Of a stretch of DNA of 64,000 nucleotides, positions 1 to 7,092 are shown piece by piece. Source of the DNA: Pararhodobacter sp. (lineage in GTDB: Bacteria > Pseudomonadota > Alphaproteobacteria > Rhodobacterales > Rhodobacteraceae). A program made the translations under genes and the position numbers. The stretch covers positions 124,001 through 188,000 of the forward strand of contig JAFIEK010000003.1 of the NCBI GenBank assembly GCA_020832545.1. Direction: 5' to 3'. Numbering within the stretch: the first letter of the stretch is position 1; every line of letters begins with the position of its first letter. The notes beneath the pieces were generated by a model. The model did not search any database, was not told where the DNA came from, and saw only the letters and a list, made by a program, of their open reading frames with translations.

Positions 1-69
1 GGTCGCGGCACACACCCCGCCAGAGCCGTTCTTCGCACGAGCGGTCCATTCTGATCACCGGAGGCTGCT

Positions 70-1122
70 ATGCAGGCCACCAGCGCAACCAAGCATGTGA
101 GCATCATGGCCGTTCCGGGCATGTCCACTGGCACTCCGATCAACGGCCTTTACGAGACACTGGCCTTGGGTCAGGCCCTCTTGAATGGCGAGCGGCCCGA
201 TGCTCCTGCGCTTTTCGAGGTCGAGATCGTGGGAGCGCAGGCCGGTGGTTTCGTCGGTGCCTGCGGGCTGCCGTTGCAGGTGCATCGTAGTGTGGCGGAT
301 GTCGCGCAGACCGATATCGTTCTTATCCCTTCAATGTTTCTGGCCGAGGAGGGCTGGGTGAAGGGCAGGCAACCCGAGGTCGTCGACTGGCTGCGTCGCC
401 AGCATGAAGGCGGCGCTGATCTGTGCACGGCCTGCGCCGGGGCGCTGTTGCTGGCCGAGACAGGACTTCTGGACGGTCGCGAAACCACCACACACTGGGC
501 CTTCGCTGATACGTTCCGGCGCAATTTTCCACAGGTTCGGCTGCGGCTGGAGGAATTGCTGGTGGTTGGTGGCCCGCGCGGCGAATTTGTCATGAGCGGC
601 GCGGCCAGTTCGTGGCAGGACCTGATCCTTTATGTGATTGCCCGCCATGTCAGCCCGCGTGCGGCGCAATCGGTGGGCAAGTTTCTGCTTTTCCAGTGGA
701 ATACGCCAAGTCAGGTGCCGTTCATGCCCTTTACACCGCAGACCGATCACGGCGACGGGGCCATCCGGGCGGTGCAGGACTATCTCAGAGGCGATGCACG
801 GCTCGATCATTCGATTGATGACCTTGCCGAGAAGGCCGGGCTGCCACGGGCCACTTTCAACCGGCGGTTCGCGCGCGCCACGGGTCACGCGCCGATCGCG
901 TATTTGCAGCGACTGCGGGTGGAAAAAGCCAAGGCGCTGCTGGAAGAGACCGGACAGGCGATCGAGGAGATCGGTTGGCAGGTCGGCTACGAAGAGGCCG
1001 CCGCGTTTCGCCGCATCTTTCGCAAGGTCACGCGGCTGACGCCCGGCGAGTACCGTCGCAAGTTCCAGCTCATCCGCGCCGACCGTTCCCTGCCTGCGGG
1101 CGAAGCCGCCGCCACCGCCTGA
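70..1122 (+). CDS. GlxA-type AraC family transcriptional regulator
   Basis: 350-residue two-domain regulator. The N-terminal half (about 1-200) is a DJ-1/PfpI-like class I amidotransferase fold with the usual nucleophile-elbow region around Cys119/Cys122 and the 'LLDGR..TTHW' signature just after it. The C-terminal ~100 residues are an AraC double helix-turn-helix ending in a typical 'GYEEAAAFRRIFRK..TRLTPGEYR' motif. Family members such as GlxA, ArgR and GbdR control amine, betaine or amino-acid catabolism; the effector here cannot be read from sequence. The ATG has GGAGG seven bases upstream. It stands alone: the next feature is a tRNA on the other strand, so its target may lie left of the window. 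Confidence 0.9.
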   Translation: MQATSATKHVSIMAVPGMSTGTPINGLYETLALGQALLNGERPDAPALFEVEIVGAQAGGFVGACGLPLQVHRSVADVAQTDIVLIPSMFLAEEGWVKGRQPEVVDWLRRQHEGGADLCTACAGALLLAETGLLDGRETTTHWAFADTFRRNFPQVRLRLEELLVVGGPRGEFVMSGAASSWQDLILYVIARHVSPRAAQSVGKFLLFQWNTPSQVPFMPFTPQTDHGDGAIRAVQDYLRGDARLDHSIDDLAEKAGLPRATFNRRFARATGHAPIAYLQRLRVEKAKALLEETGQAIEEIGWQVGYEEAAAFRRIFRKVTRLTPGEYRRKFQLIRADRSLPAGEAAATA

Positions 1123-1276
1123 TCACCATACTGGCCCTGCGGTCTGTTTCTCAGCCTGACCGCGTTTGGACTGATTCATCGCAAAGAAGTGGTCCGGTTG
1201 ATCTGAACTGTTTCCAGGCCTTGTCCAAGTGGTTTTCCGCCTCGTTTGCGCCGCCTCAGCACAAGTAATGGAACAC

Positions 1277-1353
1277 TGGCGACCCCGGAAGGAATCGAAC
1301 CCTCAACCTGCCGATTAGAAGTCGGCTGCTCTATCCAGTTGAGCTACGGGGCC
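1277..1353 (-). tRNA. tRNA-Arg (anticodon TCT)
   Basis: On the minus strand the segment folds as a cloverleaf. The acceptor arm pairs GGCCCCG with CGGGGTC (one G-T pair), the anticodon stem is GCCGA/TCGGC around loop CTTCTAA giving anticodon TCT (Arg, AGA codons), the T-loop reads GTTCGATTC, the discriminator base is G, and the 3' CCA is encoded. It lies 92 bases past the end of dnaE2. No integrase or duplicated 3' end is visible beside it. Confidence 0.95.
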
Positions 1354-1445
1354 ACGTTTGCCGGTGATAGCGGTGGTGGGAGGCAAGATAAAGTCTGTTT
1401 TTGGACATCGTGCGCCCTGTGTTGCCGGGAAATCCAACGGCCCGC

Positions 1446-4400
1446 TCAGTGGAAATCACGGCTGGGGAACAGCACTTTTGCCTGATCTCGGGGGTGGCGG
1501 GCGCTTTGGCGGGGCGTGCGCAGCGGATGATGGGCAGGCAATTCGCGCAAGGGGACGGGGCGGCGGGCCTCGTCGCCGCGGCCCTCGGTCGGGTCAATGG
1601 CGCGTGGTCCCGGATCGCCCAGCATCGACAGGCGGTGCGACAGATCCTTGACCTCTTCGGCGATCAGATGGATCACGCCCTGATCGCGCTGCAACCGCCC
1701 GGTGACGCGCAGCAGCCGCCCGCCGATCACCACGCGGCGAAAGCGCTCGTATACCTTGGGCCAGACGATCACGTTGCACACGCCGGTTTCATCCTCCAGC
1801 GTGATGAAAATCACGCCTGAGGCCGTGCCGGGCCGTTGCCGGGTGATCACCAGCCCGCAGACCGATACGCGCGGTGGCGCGGCGGGCAGCGCGCCATGCG
1901 CGGTCAGGCCCGGCAGATGGGGGCGCAGCAGTTCCATCGGATGCGCGCGCAAGCTGAGGCGCAGCGACAGGTAATCGTCGATCACCTGCTCACCCAGCGT
2001 CATGCGTGGCAGCGCGGCGGGGGCCTCATGAATGCCCTCACCCTCATTGCCGAACAGCGGCAGGGGCGCTGGCGCGCGGATCGCGCGCACGGCCCAGAGG
2101 GCATCGCGCCGGTTTATCTGCAGGCTGGCGAACGCATCGGCCTCGGCCAGCCGTTCCAGCCCGGCAGGCGGCACACCGGCACGCCGCCACAGGCTTTCGA
2201 CATCCGGGTAGCCATTGCCGCGCGCCGCCATGATCCATTCGGCATCACCCTCACGCAGGCCCTTGATCTGGCGAAAACCCAGCCGCAGGGCCATCGCGCC
2301 ATCGGTGCGCCGCTCCAGCGTGTTGTCCCATTCTGAATGGTTCACGCAGACCGGCCGCACCTCGACCCCGTGTTCACGCGCATCGCGTACGATCTGGGCG
2401 GGCGCGTAAAACCCCATCGGCTGGGAATTCAGAAGCCCGCAGGCAAAAACCGCCGGGTGATGGCGCTTCAGCCAGCCCGAGGCATAGACCAGAAGCGCGA
2501 AGCTGGCAGCGTGGGATTCGGGGAAACCGTATTCGCCGAACCCTTCGATCTGGGCGAAACAGGCCTCGGCGAAGGCCGGATCATAATTGCGCTCCAGCAT
2601 GCCCTTGATGAAGCGGTCACGGAACGCGCCGATAGTGCCCATGCGCTTGAAGGTGGCCAGCGAGCGGCGCAGGCGGTCGGCCTCTTCGGGGGTGAAGCCC
2701 GCCGCGACCACAGCAATCTGCATCGCCTGTTCCTGAAACAGCGGCACGCCCAGCGTGCGCTCCAAGACGGGGCGCAGGTCGGTCGAGGGCAGGTTCACCG
2801 GCTCTTTGCCCTGACGGCGGTTGATATAGGGATGCACCATGCCGCCCTGAATGGGGCCGGGCCGGATGATCGCCACTTCGATCACCAGATCATAGAACAC
2901 ACGCGGTTTCATCCGGGGCAGGAAGTTCATCTGCGCCCGGCTTTCGACCTGAAACACCCCCACCGCATCGGCCACGCACAGCATGTCATAGACCTGCGGG
3001 CATTCGCGCGGCAGGTTTTCCAGCGACCATTCCTGCCCGCCGTGCTGCGCGATCAGGTCAAAGCATTTGCGGATGCAGGTCAGCATGCCAAGGCTCAGCA
3101 CATCTATCTTCAGGATGCCCAGCGCGTCGATATCGTCCTTGTCCCATTCGATGACCGTGCGCCCCTCCATCGCCGCGTTCTCGATCGGGCAGAGCGCGTC
3201 CAGCCGCCCCCGGGTGATAACAAACCCGCCGACATGCTGCGACAGATGGCGCGGGAAGCCGATGATCTGGGCGATCAGCTCCATCGCCTGTGACAGGCGG
3301 CGCTCGTCCGGGTCTAGGCCCAGCTCGGTCAGCGCATCGCGTCTGGGCGCGCGCGATGACCAGCCCCAGCTGCCGCCGGTCAGCGCTGACAACAGGTCGT
3401 CGGACAGGCCCATCACCTTGCCCACCTCGCGGATCGCGGCGCGCGAGCGGAAATGGATCACCGTGGCCGTCAGCCCGGCGCGGTGGCGGCCATAGCGTTC
3501 ATAGATATGCTGAATCACCTCTTCGCGGCGCTCGTGCTCGAAATCGACATCAATATCAGGCGGCTCGCCGCGCGCCTCAGACATGAAACGCTCAAACACC
3601 ATGGAAATCACATCGGGTGCCACCTCGGTAATACCCAGCGCGTAGCAGATCACCGAATTCGCGGCTGATCCGCGGCCCTGACACAGGATGCTGCGCGAAC
3701 GGGCAAAGGCCACGATGTCATGCACCGTCAGGAAATAGGCGGCGAAGCCCAGTTTGCCGATGATGCGCAACTCCTTTTCGACCTTGGTCAGCGTGTCAGG
3801 CGGCGTGCCGTCGGGGAAGCGGTGGCGCAGGCCATTGGTCGTCAGCCGTTCCAGCCTTGCCTGCGGGGCCTCGCCATCGGTGATCTCGTCAGGGTATTCA
3901 TAGCTCAGCTCGTCCAGCGAGAAGGTGCAGCGCGCGGCAATCTCCAATGTGCGGCGCAGCGCGGCGGGGTGGTTGCGAAAGATCCGCGCCATCTCGGCAG
4001 GGCCTTTCAGGCGGCGCTCAGCATTGGGCAGGGCGTGGTGGCCAATACTGTCGATCGTCAGGCCCTCGCGCATGCAGGTCAGCACATCGGCCAGCCGTCG
4101 CCGCTGGGCATGGTGCATCAGCACATTGCCCAGGGCGACCATCGGCAGGCCGCTTTGCTGCGCCAGACCGGCCAGCGCAGCCAGCCGCGCGCTGTCGCTG
4201 CCGTCATAGGCAGGTGCAGCGCCCAGAAAAACGTGACCGGGAAAGCGACAGGCCATGTCGTGCAGGGCGTTCAGGGGGGGCGGTTCGGACATCGGGGGGG
4301 GCATCGGGTCAGGCGGCTGGGCGATCAGGATCAGCCCCGCGCCCCATTCCGCCAGATCGGCGCGCGTCAGATGGCACTGGCCCTTCACCGCCCGCCGCTT

Positions 4401-4817
4401 GCCCAGCGACAAAAGCTGCGACAGGCGGGCATAGGCGGGGCGGTCGGTGGGCAGGGCCAGCCACTGGACCGGGCAATCGGCCAGCACCAGCCGCGCGCCG
4501 ATGATCAGCTTTGGCAAGGTGGCCGCGGCAACCAGCCCCGGCCCCCCGCCCATGCTCTGGCGGCTGGACGGGTCGATGCGGACCTGCCCGCGCACCGTCA
4601 CCGTGCCCCCCTCGGCCTGCGCGCGCTTCAACTCGCGCAGCGCGACATGCGCCCGCACCACACCGGCCAGCGAGTTGCGGTCGGTGATGGCGATGGCCGC
4701 CAGCCCCAGCTCGGCGGCGCGTGCCACCATCTCCTCAGGATGTGAGGCGCCGGTCAGGAAGGTGAAGTTCGAGGTCACGCAAAGCTCGGCGTAACCCTCG
4801 GTTTGCCAGCAGGACAT
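1446..4817 (-). CDS. dnaE2: error-prone DNA polymerase III alpha subunit DnaE2
   Basis: 1123 residues, the usual size of DnaE2 (ImuC), the translesion polymerase of the SOS mutasome. It opens with the PHP domain ('VTSNFTFLTGASHPEE', ~15-90), carries the polymerase signature 'GRGSAANS' near residue 380 and the catalytic PDIDVD near 420, and has an OB-fold near the C-terminus. It ends in the DnaE2-typical SRDFH tail, which separates it from replicative DnaE1. An alphaproteobacterial LexA box lies 9 bases before the ATG, so SOS induction is expected. The usual partners imuA and imuB are not in the window; upstream there is a repeat and an arsR gene instead. Confidence 0.96.
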   Translation of the reverse strand: MSCWQTEGYAELCVTSNFTFLTGASHPEEMVARAAELGLAAIAITDRNSLAGVVRAHVALRELKRAQAEGGTVTVRGQVRIDPSSRQSMGGGPGLVAAATLPKLIIGARLVLADCPVQWLALPTDRPAYARLSQLLSLGKRRAVKGQCHLTRADLAEWGAGLILIAQPPDPMPPPMSEPPPLNALHDMACRFPGHVFLGAAPAYDGSDSARLAALAGLAQQSGLPMVALGNVLMHHAQRRRLADVLTCMREGLTIDSIGHHALPNAERRLKGPAEMARIFRNHPAALRRTLEIAARCTFSLDELSYEYPDEITDGEAPQARLERLTTNGLRHRFPDGTPPDTLTKVEKELRIIGKLGFAAYFLTVHDIVAFARSRSILCQGRGSAANSVICYALGITEVAPDVISMVFERFMSEARGEPPDIDVDFEHERREEVIQHIYERYGRHRAGLTATVIHFRSRAAIREVGKVMGLSDDLLSALTGGSWGWSSRAPRRDALTELGLDPDERRLSQAMELIAQIIGFPRHLSQHVGGFVITRGRLDALCPIENAAMEGRTVIEWDKDDIDALGILKIDVLSLGMLTCIRKCFDLIAQHGGQEWSLENLPRECPQVYDMLCVADAVGVFQVESRAQMNFLPRMKPRVFYDLVIEVAIIRPGPIQGGMVHPYINRRQGKEPVNLPSTDLRPVLERTLGVPLFQEQAMQIAVVAAGFTPEEADRLRRSLATFKRMGTIGAFRDRFIKGMLERNYDPAFAEACFAQIEGFGEYGFPESHAASFALLVYASGWLKRHHPAVFACGLLNSQPMGFYAPAQIVRDAREHGVEVRPVCVNHSEWDNTLERRTDGAMALRLGFRQIKGLREGDAEWIMAARGNGYPDVESLWRRAGVPPAGLERLAEADAFASLQINRRDALWAVRAIRAPAPLPLFGNEGEGIHEAPAALPRMTLGEQVIDDYLSLRLSLRAHPMELLRPHLPGLTAHGALPAAPPRVSVCGLVITRQRPGTASGVIFITLEDETGVCNVIVWPKVYERFRRVVIGGRLLRVTGRLQRDQGVIHLIAEEVKDLSHRLSMLGDPGPRAIDPTEGRGDEARRPVPLRELPAHHPLRTPRQSARHPRDQAKVLFPSRDFH

Positions 4818-4825
4818 GGAGGCAT

Positions 4826-4840
4826 GTTCTCTTTATGTTC
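4826..4840 (-). promoter_or_regulatory. LexA (SOS) box of dnaE2
   Basis: GTTC-N7-GTTC (GAAC-N7-GAAC read on the minus strand), an exact match to the direct-repeat SOS box known for alphaproteobacterial LexA. It sits 9 bases upstream of the dnaE2 start codon, where bound LexA would block transcription or initiation of dnaE2 itself. Confidence 0.8.
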
Positions 4841-4862
4841 CGATTCGGACCATACCCCAGCC

Positions 4863-5000
4863 GCAGCCCCCGCGCCAATCACCAATGAAGCACAGAAGGC
4901 ACGATCTGACGCTTTCGTGCGCGCGTCCCGTCACGGGCTTTCCTATGGGAACTGGCTGGGACAAAGGTGCGCGAAGAGCCCCTTAGCGACCGGTCGGGGT
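4863..5000. repeat. copy R1 of a ~135-bp degenerate repeat
   Basis: Aligns over about 135 bases with 6252-6388, roughly three quarters identical by eye. Both copies share 'GAAGCACAGAAGGCACGA', a GCACGA...TCGTGC hairpin (4896-4917), a second imperfect stem, and the end 'GCGAAG..CCCTTA'. The left edge also resembles the end of the GTPase gene at 7150-7172. The final codons and stop of the arsR gene lie inside this copy. Function unknown: it could act as a bidirectional terminator or be a scar of past recombination. Confidence 0.65.
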
Positions 5001-5318
5001 CGCAGAAATTTCCAGGCCGAGCCAGTCCAGATAGCCACGGATCGCCGCTTCATCCCTCTTGCAGTAAGACCATTTCAGGTGCCGGTGCACCGTGATGAAC
5101 CCTGCCTGCCTGAGAATGTCCAGATGCCTGCTGGCTGTGGGTTGCGCGACATCCAGTGCCTCGGCGATCAGCGTCATGCATACGCCAAACTCCATCGGAT
5201 CAGCCGACCATTGCTTGCCAAAATGCTTGCCCGGCTCGGCAAGCAACTGAAGAATCCTCAGCCGTTGCTCGCTCGCCATTGCCTTGATTTGGGTTGATCT
5301 GTCCATGTCGCTCATCAT
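4983..5318 (-). CDS. ArsR-family winged-helix repressor
   Basis: 111 residues, a single winged-helix domain. The recognition helix reads 'ALDVAQPTASRHLDILRQAG' and the wing includes 'VHRHLKWSYCKRDE'. No ArsR-type metal-binding Cys pair (CVC) is seen, so the inducer is probably organic or redox rather than a metal. It is divergent from the hydrolase at 5335, and the short gap holds a near-perfect palindrome, arguing that it represses itself and the hydrolase. Two Met codons open the frame (5318, 5315); Met at 5306 is an alternative start. The last five codons fall in repeat R1. Confidence 0.85.
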   Translation of the reverse strand: MMSDMDRSTQIKAMASEQRLRILQLLAEPGKHFGKQWSADPMEFGVCMTLIAEALDVAQPTASRHLDILRQAGFITVHRHLKWSYCKRDEAAIRGYLDWLGLEISATPTGR

Positions 5319-5321
5319 ATC

Positions 5322-5339
5322 GTTATTTAGCTAAATGAC
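5322..5339. promoter_or_regulatory. palindromic operator between arsR-type gene and hydrolase
   Basis: ATTTAGCTAAAT is a perfect 12-bp palindrome (5325-5336), extended to 18 bp with one mismatched pair (GTT..GAC). It is AT-rich in a GC-rich setting and lies exactly between two divergent start codons, the classical place for an ArsR operator. It overlaps the first possible ATG of the hydrolase, favouring a downstream start for that gene. Confidence 0.7.
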
Positions 5340-6174
5340 AATGCGAGTCGCTTCCATGCTGGAACTTCCAAACACGACGTTAATCGAAGGAAATGCTGTC
5401 CGGTGGGGCAGAATCGGGGATGGGCCCCCGCTTGTCGCCATCCACGGCACTCCATTTTCCTCGCAGGTCTGGCGCCGGATAGTACCGCATTTCACTGACC
5501 GCAGAACGGTCTACTATTTTGATCTGGTTGGCTATGGCCTGTCCGAGATGCGCGAGGGTCAAGACGTCTCCCTCGCCGTTCAGAACAAGGTTCTGGCCGC
5601 CCTTTTCGCTGAATGGGGGATCGAACGCCCCGACGTTCTGGCCCATGACTTCGGCGGCGCGACCGCACTACGCGCCTACTATCTGAACGGGCTGCGCTAT
5701 GCCTCGGTGACGATTTTCGACGCCGTCGCCCTTGCCCCGTGGGGATCGCCGTTCGTACAACATGTGCGCAAGCATGAAGCGGCATTCGCCGGGATGCCGG
5801 ACTACATGCACCGGGCGCTGCTACGAGCCTATCTGCAGACGGCGGCACACAACCCACTGTCGGATGAGGCGTTGACTGTCTATAGCGTGCCGTGGCTTGG
5901 ACCGGTTGGTCAGTCGGCGTTCTACAGGCAGATCGCCCAGATGGACCAACGGTTCACGGATGAAATCGAAGCACTGTATGATCGGTTGGATTGTCCCGTG
6001 ACTGTCCTCTGGGGCCAGAAAGACGATTGGATTCCATTTGAGAAGGGCGAGTCACTTGCCAAGCTGATCTCTGACCGCCCGTTGATTCCGATCCCTGACG
6101 CTGGACATCTTGTTCAGGAGGACAACCCGGAGGTTTTGGTGTCAGCGGTTCTGAAAAACCTCGTCTGCAAATGA
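5335..6174 (+). CDS. alpha/beta hydrolase with Asp nucleophile (dehalogenase/epoxide-hydrolase type)
   Basis: 279 residues, alpha/beta-hydrolase fold. Oxyanion motif HGTPFSS follows the first strands; the nucleophile elbow is AHDFGG with Asp105 in place of Ser, as in haloalkane dehalogenases and epoxide hydrolases; the general-base His is in 'DAGHLVQED' (His258). The substrate cannot be assigned. The ATG at 5335 lies inside the palindromic operator, so translation more likely starts at 5341 or 5356. It is divergent from an ArsR repressor and followed by a repeat copy and a glutathione transferase, a context that suggests inducible detoxification of an electrophilic or halogenated compound; that role is inferred. 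Confidence 0.85.
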   Translation: MTMRVASMLELPNTTLIEGNAVRWGRIGDGPPLVAIHGTPFSSQVWRRIVPHFTDRRTVYYFDLVGYGLSEMREGQDVSLAVQNKVLAALFAEWGIERPDVLAHDFGGATALRAYYLNGLRYASVTIFDAVALAPWGSPFVQHVRKHEAAFAGMPDYMHRALLRAYLQTAAHNPLSDEALTVYSVPWLGPVGQSAFYRQIAQMDQRFTDEIEALYDRLDCPVTVLWGQKDDWIPFEKGESLAKLISDRPLIPIPDAGHLVQEDNPEVLVSAVLKNLVCK

Positions 6175-6196
6175 CCGTGCGCTTCATCCGCACACC

Positions 6197-6284
6197 TGAA
6201 ATTCAGCGCGTTTTGCGCAACAGGCTGCGGCGCGGGAACCGCGCGCTCTTGCCCAGCCCCGCGCCAACCGCCAAGGAAGCACAG
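6197..6284 (-). repeat. degenerate duplicate of the 3' end of the downstream GTPase gene
   Basis: 6201-6260 matches 7091-7150 at 53 of 60 positions by eye. On the minus strand it encodes GLGKSARFPRRSLLRKTR followed by a stop, against GLGKGAQFLRRSLLRKTR and stop in the intact GTPase. It is an orphan gene tail with no body: the sequence to its right changes into repeat R2. Most changes leave the peptide similar, which suggests the tail came from a homologous gene rather than from neutral decay of a local copy. Confidence 0.7.
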
Positions 6285-6388
6285 AAGGCACGAACGACGC
6301 TTTCGTGCGCGCGCCCGGTCAAGAGCTTTCTTGGGGGTATTGGCCGGGACTAAAGCTACGCGAAGTGCCCTTAACAGACAGTCGGGTT
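6252..6388. repeat. copy R2 of the ~135-bp degenerate repeat
   Basis: Second copy of the segment at 4863-5000, overlapping the duplicated GTPase tail at its left edge. It contains the hairpin GCACGAA/TTCGTGC (6288-6308), where loop bases differ from R1 while the stem is kept, and an inner CAAGA/TCTTG stem. It ends just beyond the stop codon of the glutathione transferase gene, as R1 ends at the arsR stop. Confidence 0.65.
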
Positions 6389-7028
6389 AAGCGCGCAATT
6401 CCTCATAAGACACCATAACATGCTCACGGAACGCGGATCGTGTGATCAGGCGGTCATAGTAGGCCTTCAGGTTCGGGAGGTCACTGCGATCAATCTGGAT
6501 GTCGTAGTAGCGGTACAGAACATGTCCGAACTGGATATCGGCAAGGGACAGCTGGTCTCCGGAAAGCAAAGGGTGTTTCCCAAGACGCACTTCTGCAATC
6601 AGAAGCATTTTCTCGAACGCTATTACGGCCGCTTTGATCGCTTGCGGATCGCGTTGCTCCACTGGGGTGCGCACGACGCGCCAGAAGATCGGAGTGGTAA
6701 ATCCCAAGGTGATGTTGATCTTGGACCATTCCGCCCAACGATCCACATTTGCACGAGCGAGGGGATCGACGGGCCAAAACTCCGTGCCGCTTGCATAGCG
6801 GTTCGCCAGATACCGAAGAATTGCTCCGGTTTCCCAAAGCGGTGGATCCTCTCTGTCTTGCAGAACTGGAACGGTCCTGTTCGGGTTCAGTGCGAAAAAT
6901 GCGTCAGTGTCCGTACCACCATACTTGTGTCCGACGTCATGACGGATATGGGGCAGCCCCAGCTCACCGATGAACCACATTAGGGCTTGCACATTGGAAG
7001 AAGTCTTTCGTCCCCATATAGTTAACAT
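6387..7028 (-). CDS. glutathione S-transferase family protein
   Basis: 213 residues from the ATG at 7028, which has GAGGAG about seven bases upstream; a longer reading is open but lacks a ribosome site. The N-terminal thioredoxin-fold domain starts 'LTIWGRKTSSNVQ', so the active-site residue is probably one of the two Ser, and contains the 'VPVLQD' cis-Pro and 'LWETGAILRYLA' glutathione-binding motif. The C-terminal helical domain has the 'LSLADIQFG' capping motif. The family conjugates glutathione to electrophiles in the cytoplasm. It sits between repeat R2 and the GTPase gene and may belong with the hydrolase/ArsR patch. Confidence 0.9.
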   Translation of the reverse strand: MLTIWGRKTSSNVQALMWFIGELGLPHIRHDVGHKYGGTDTDAFFALNPNRTVPVLQDREDPPLWETGAILRYLANRYASGTEFWPVDPLARANVDRWAEWSKINITLGFTTPIFWRVVRTPVEQRDPQAIKAAVIAFEKMLLIAEVRLGKHPLLSGDQLSLADIQFGHVLYRYYDIQIDRSDLPNLKAYYDRLITRSAFREHVMVSYEELRA

Positions 7029-7092
7029 GCTTGATGCTCCTCTTCCGCGCAGTCTTTGCATTCGTCAGCTTTGCACCCGCAATAGCTGACAT

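Noticed and set aside
1277-1353. tRNA-Arg as the attachment site of a genomic island
   Set aside because: No integrase and no repeat of the tRNA 3' end seen on either side.
2337-3293. Long open frames opposite dnaE2 (also opposite the GTPase, coxL and hybrid-kinase genes)
   Set aside because: They lie in the complementary frame of strongly coding genes with GC-rich third positions, lack ribosome sites and match no family; they are antisense artefacts.
6252-6388. Integron attC site after the GST gene (GCTTAAC at the stop, palindromic body)
   Set aside because: No matching GTTRRRY core at the other end, R1 lacks the RYYYAAC box, and no integrase is in the window.
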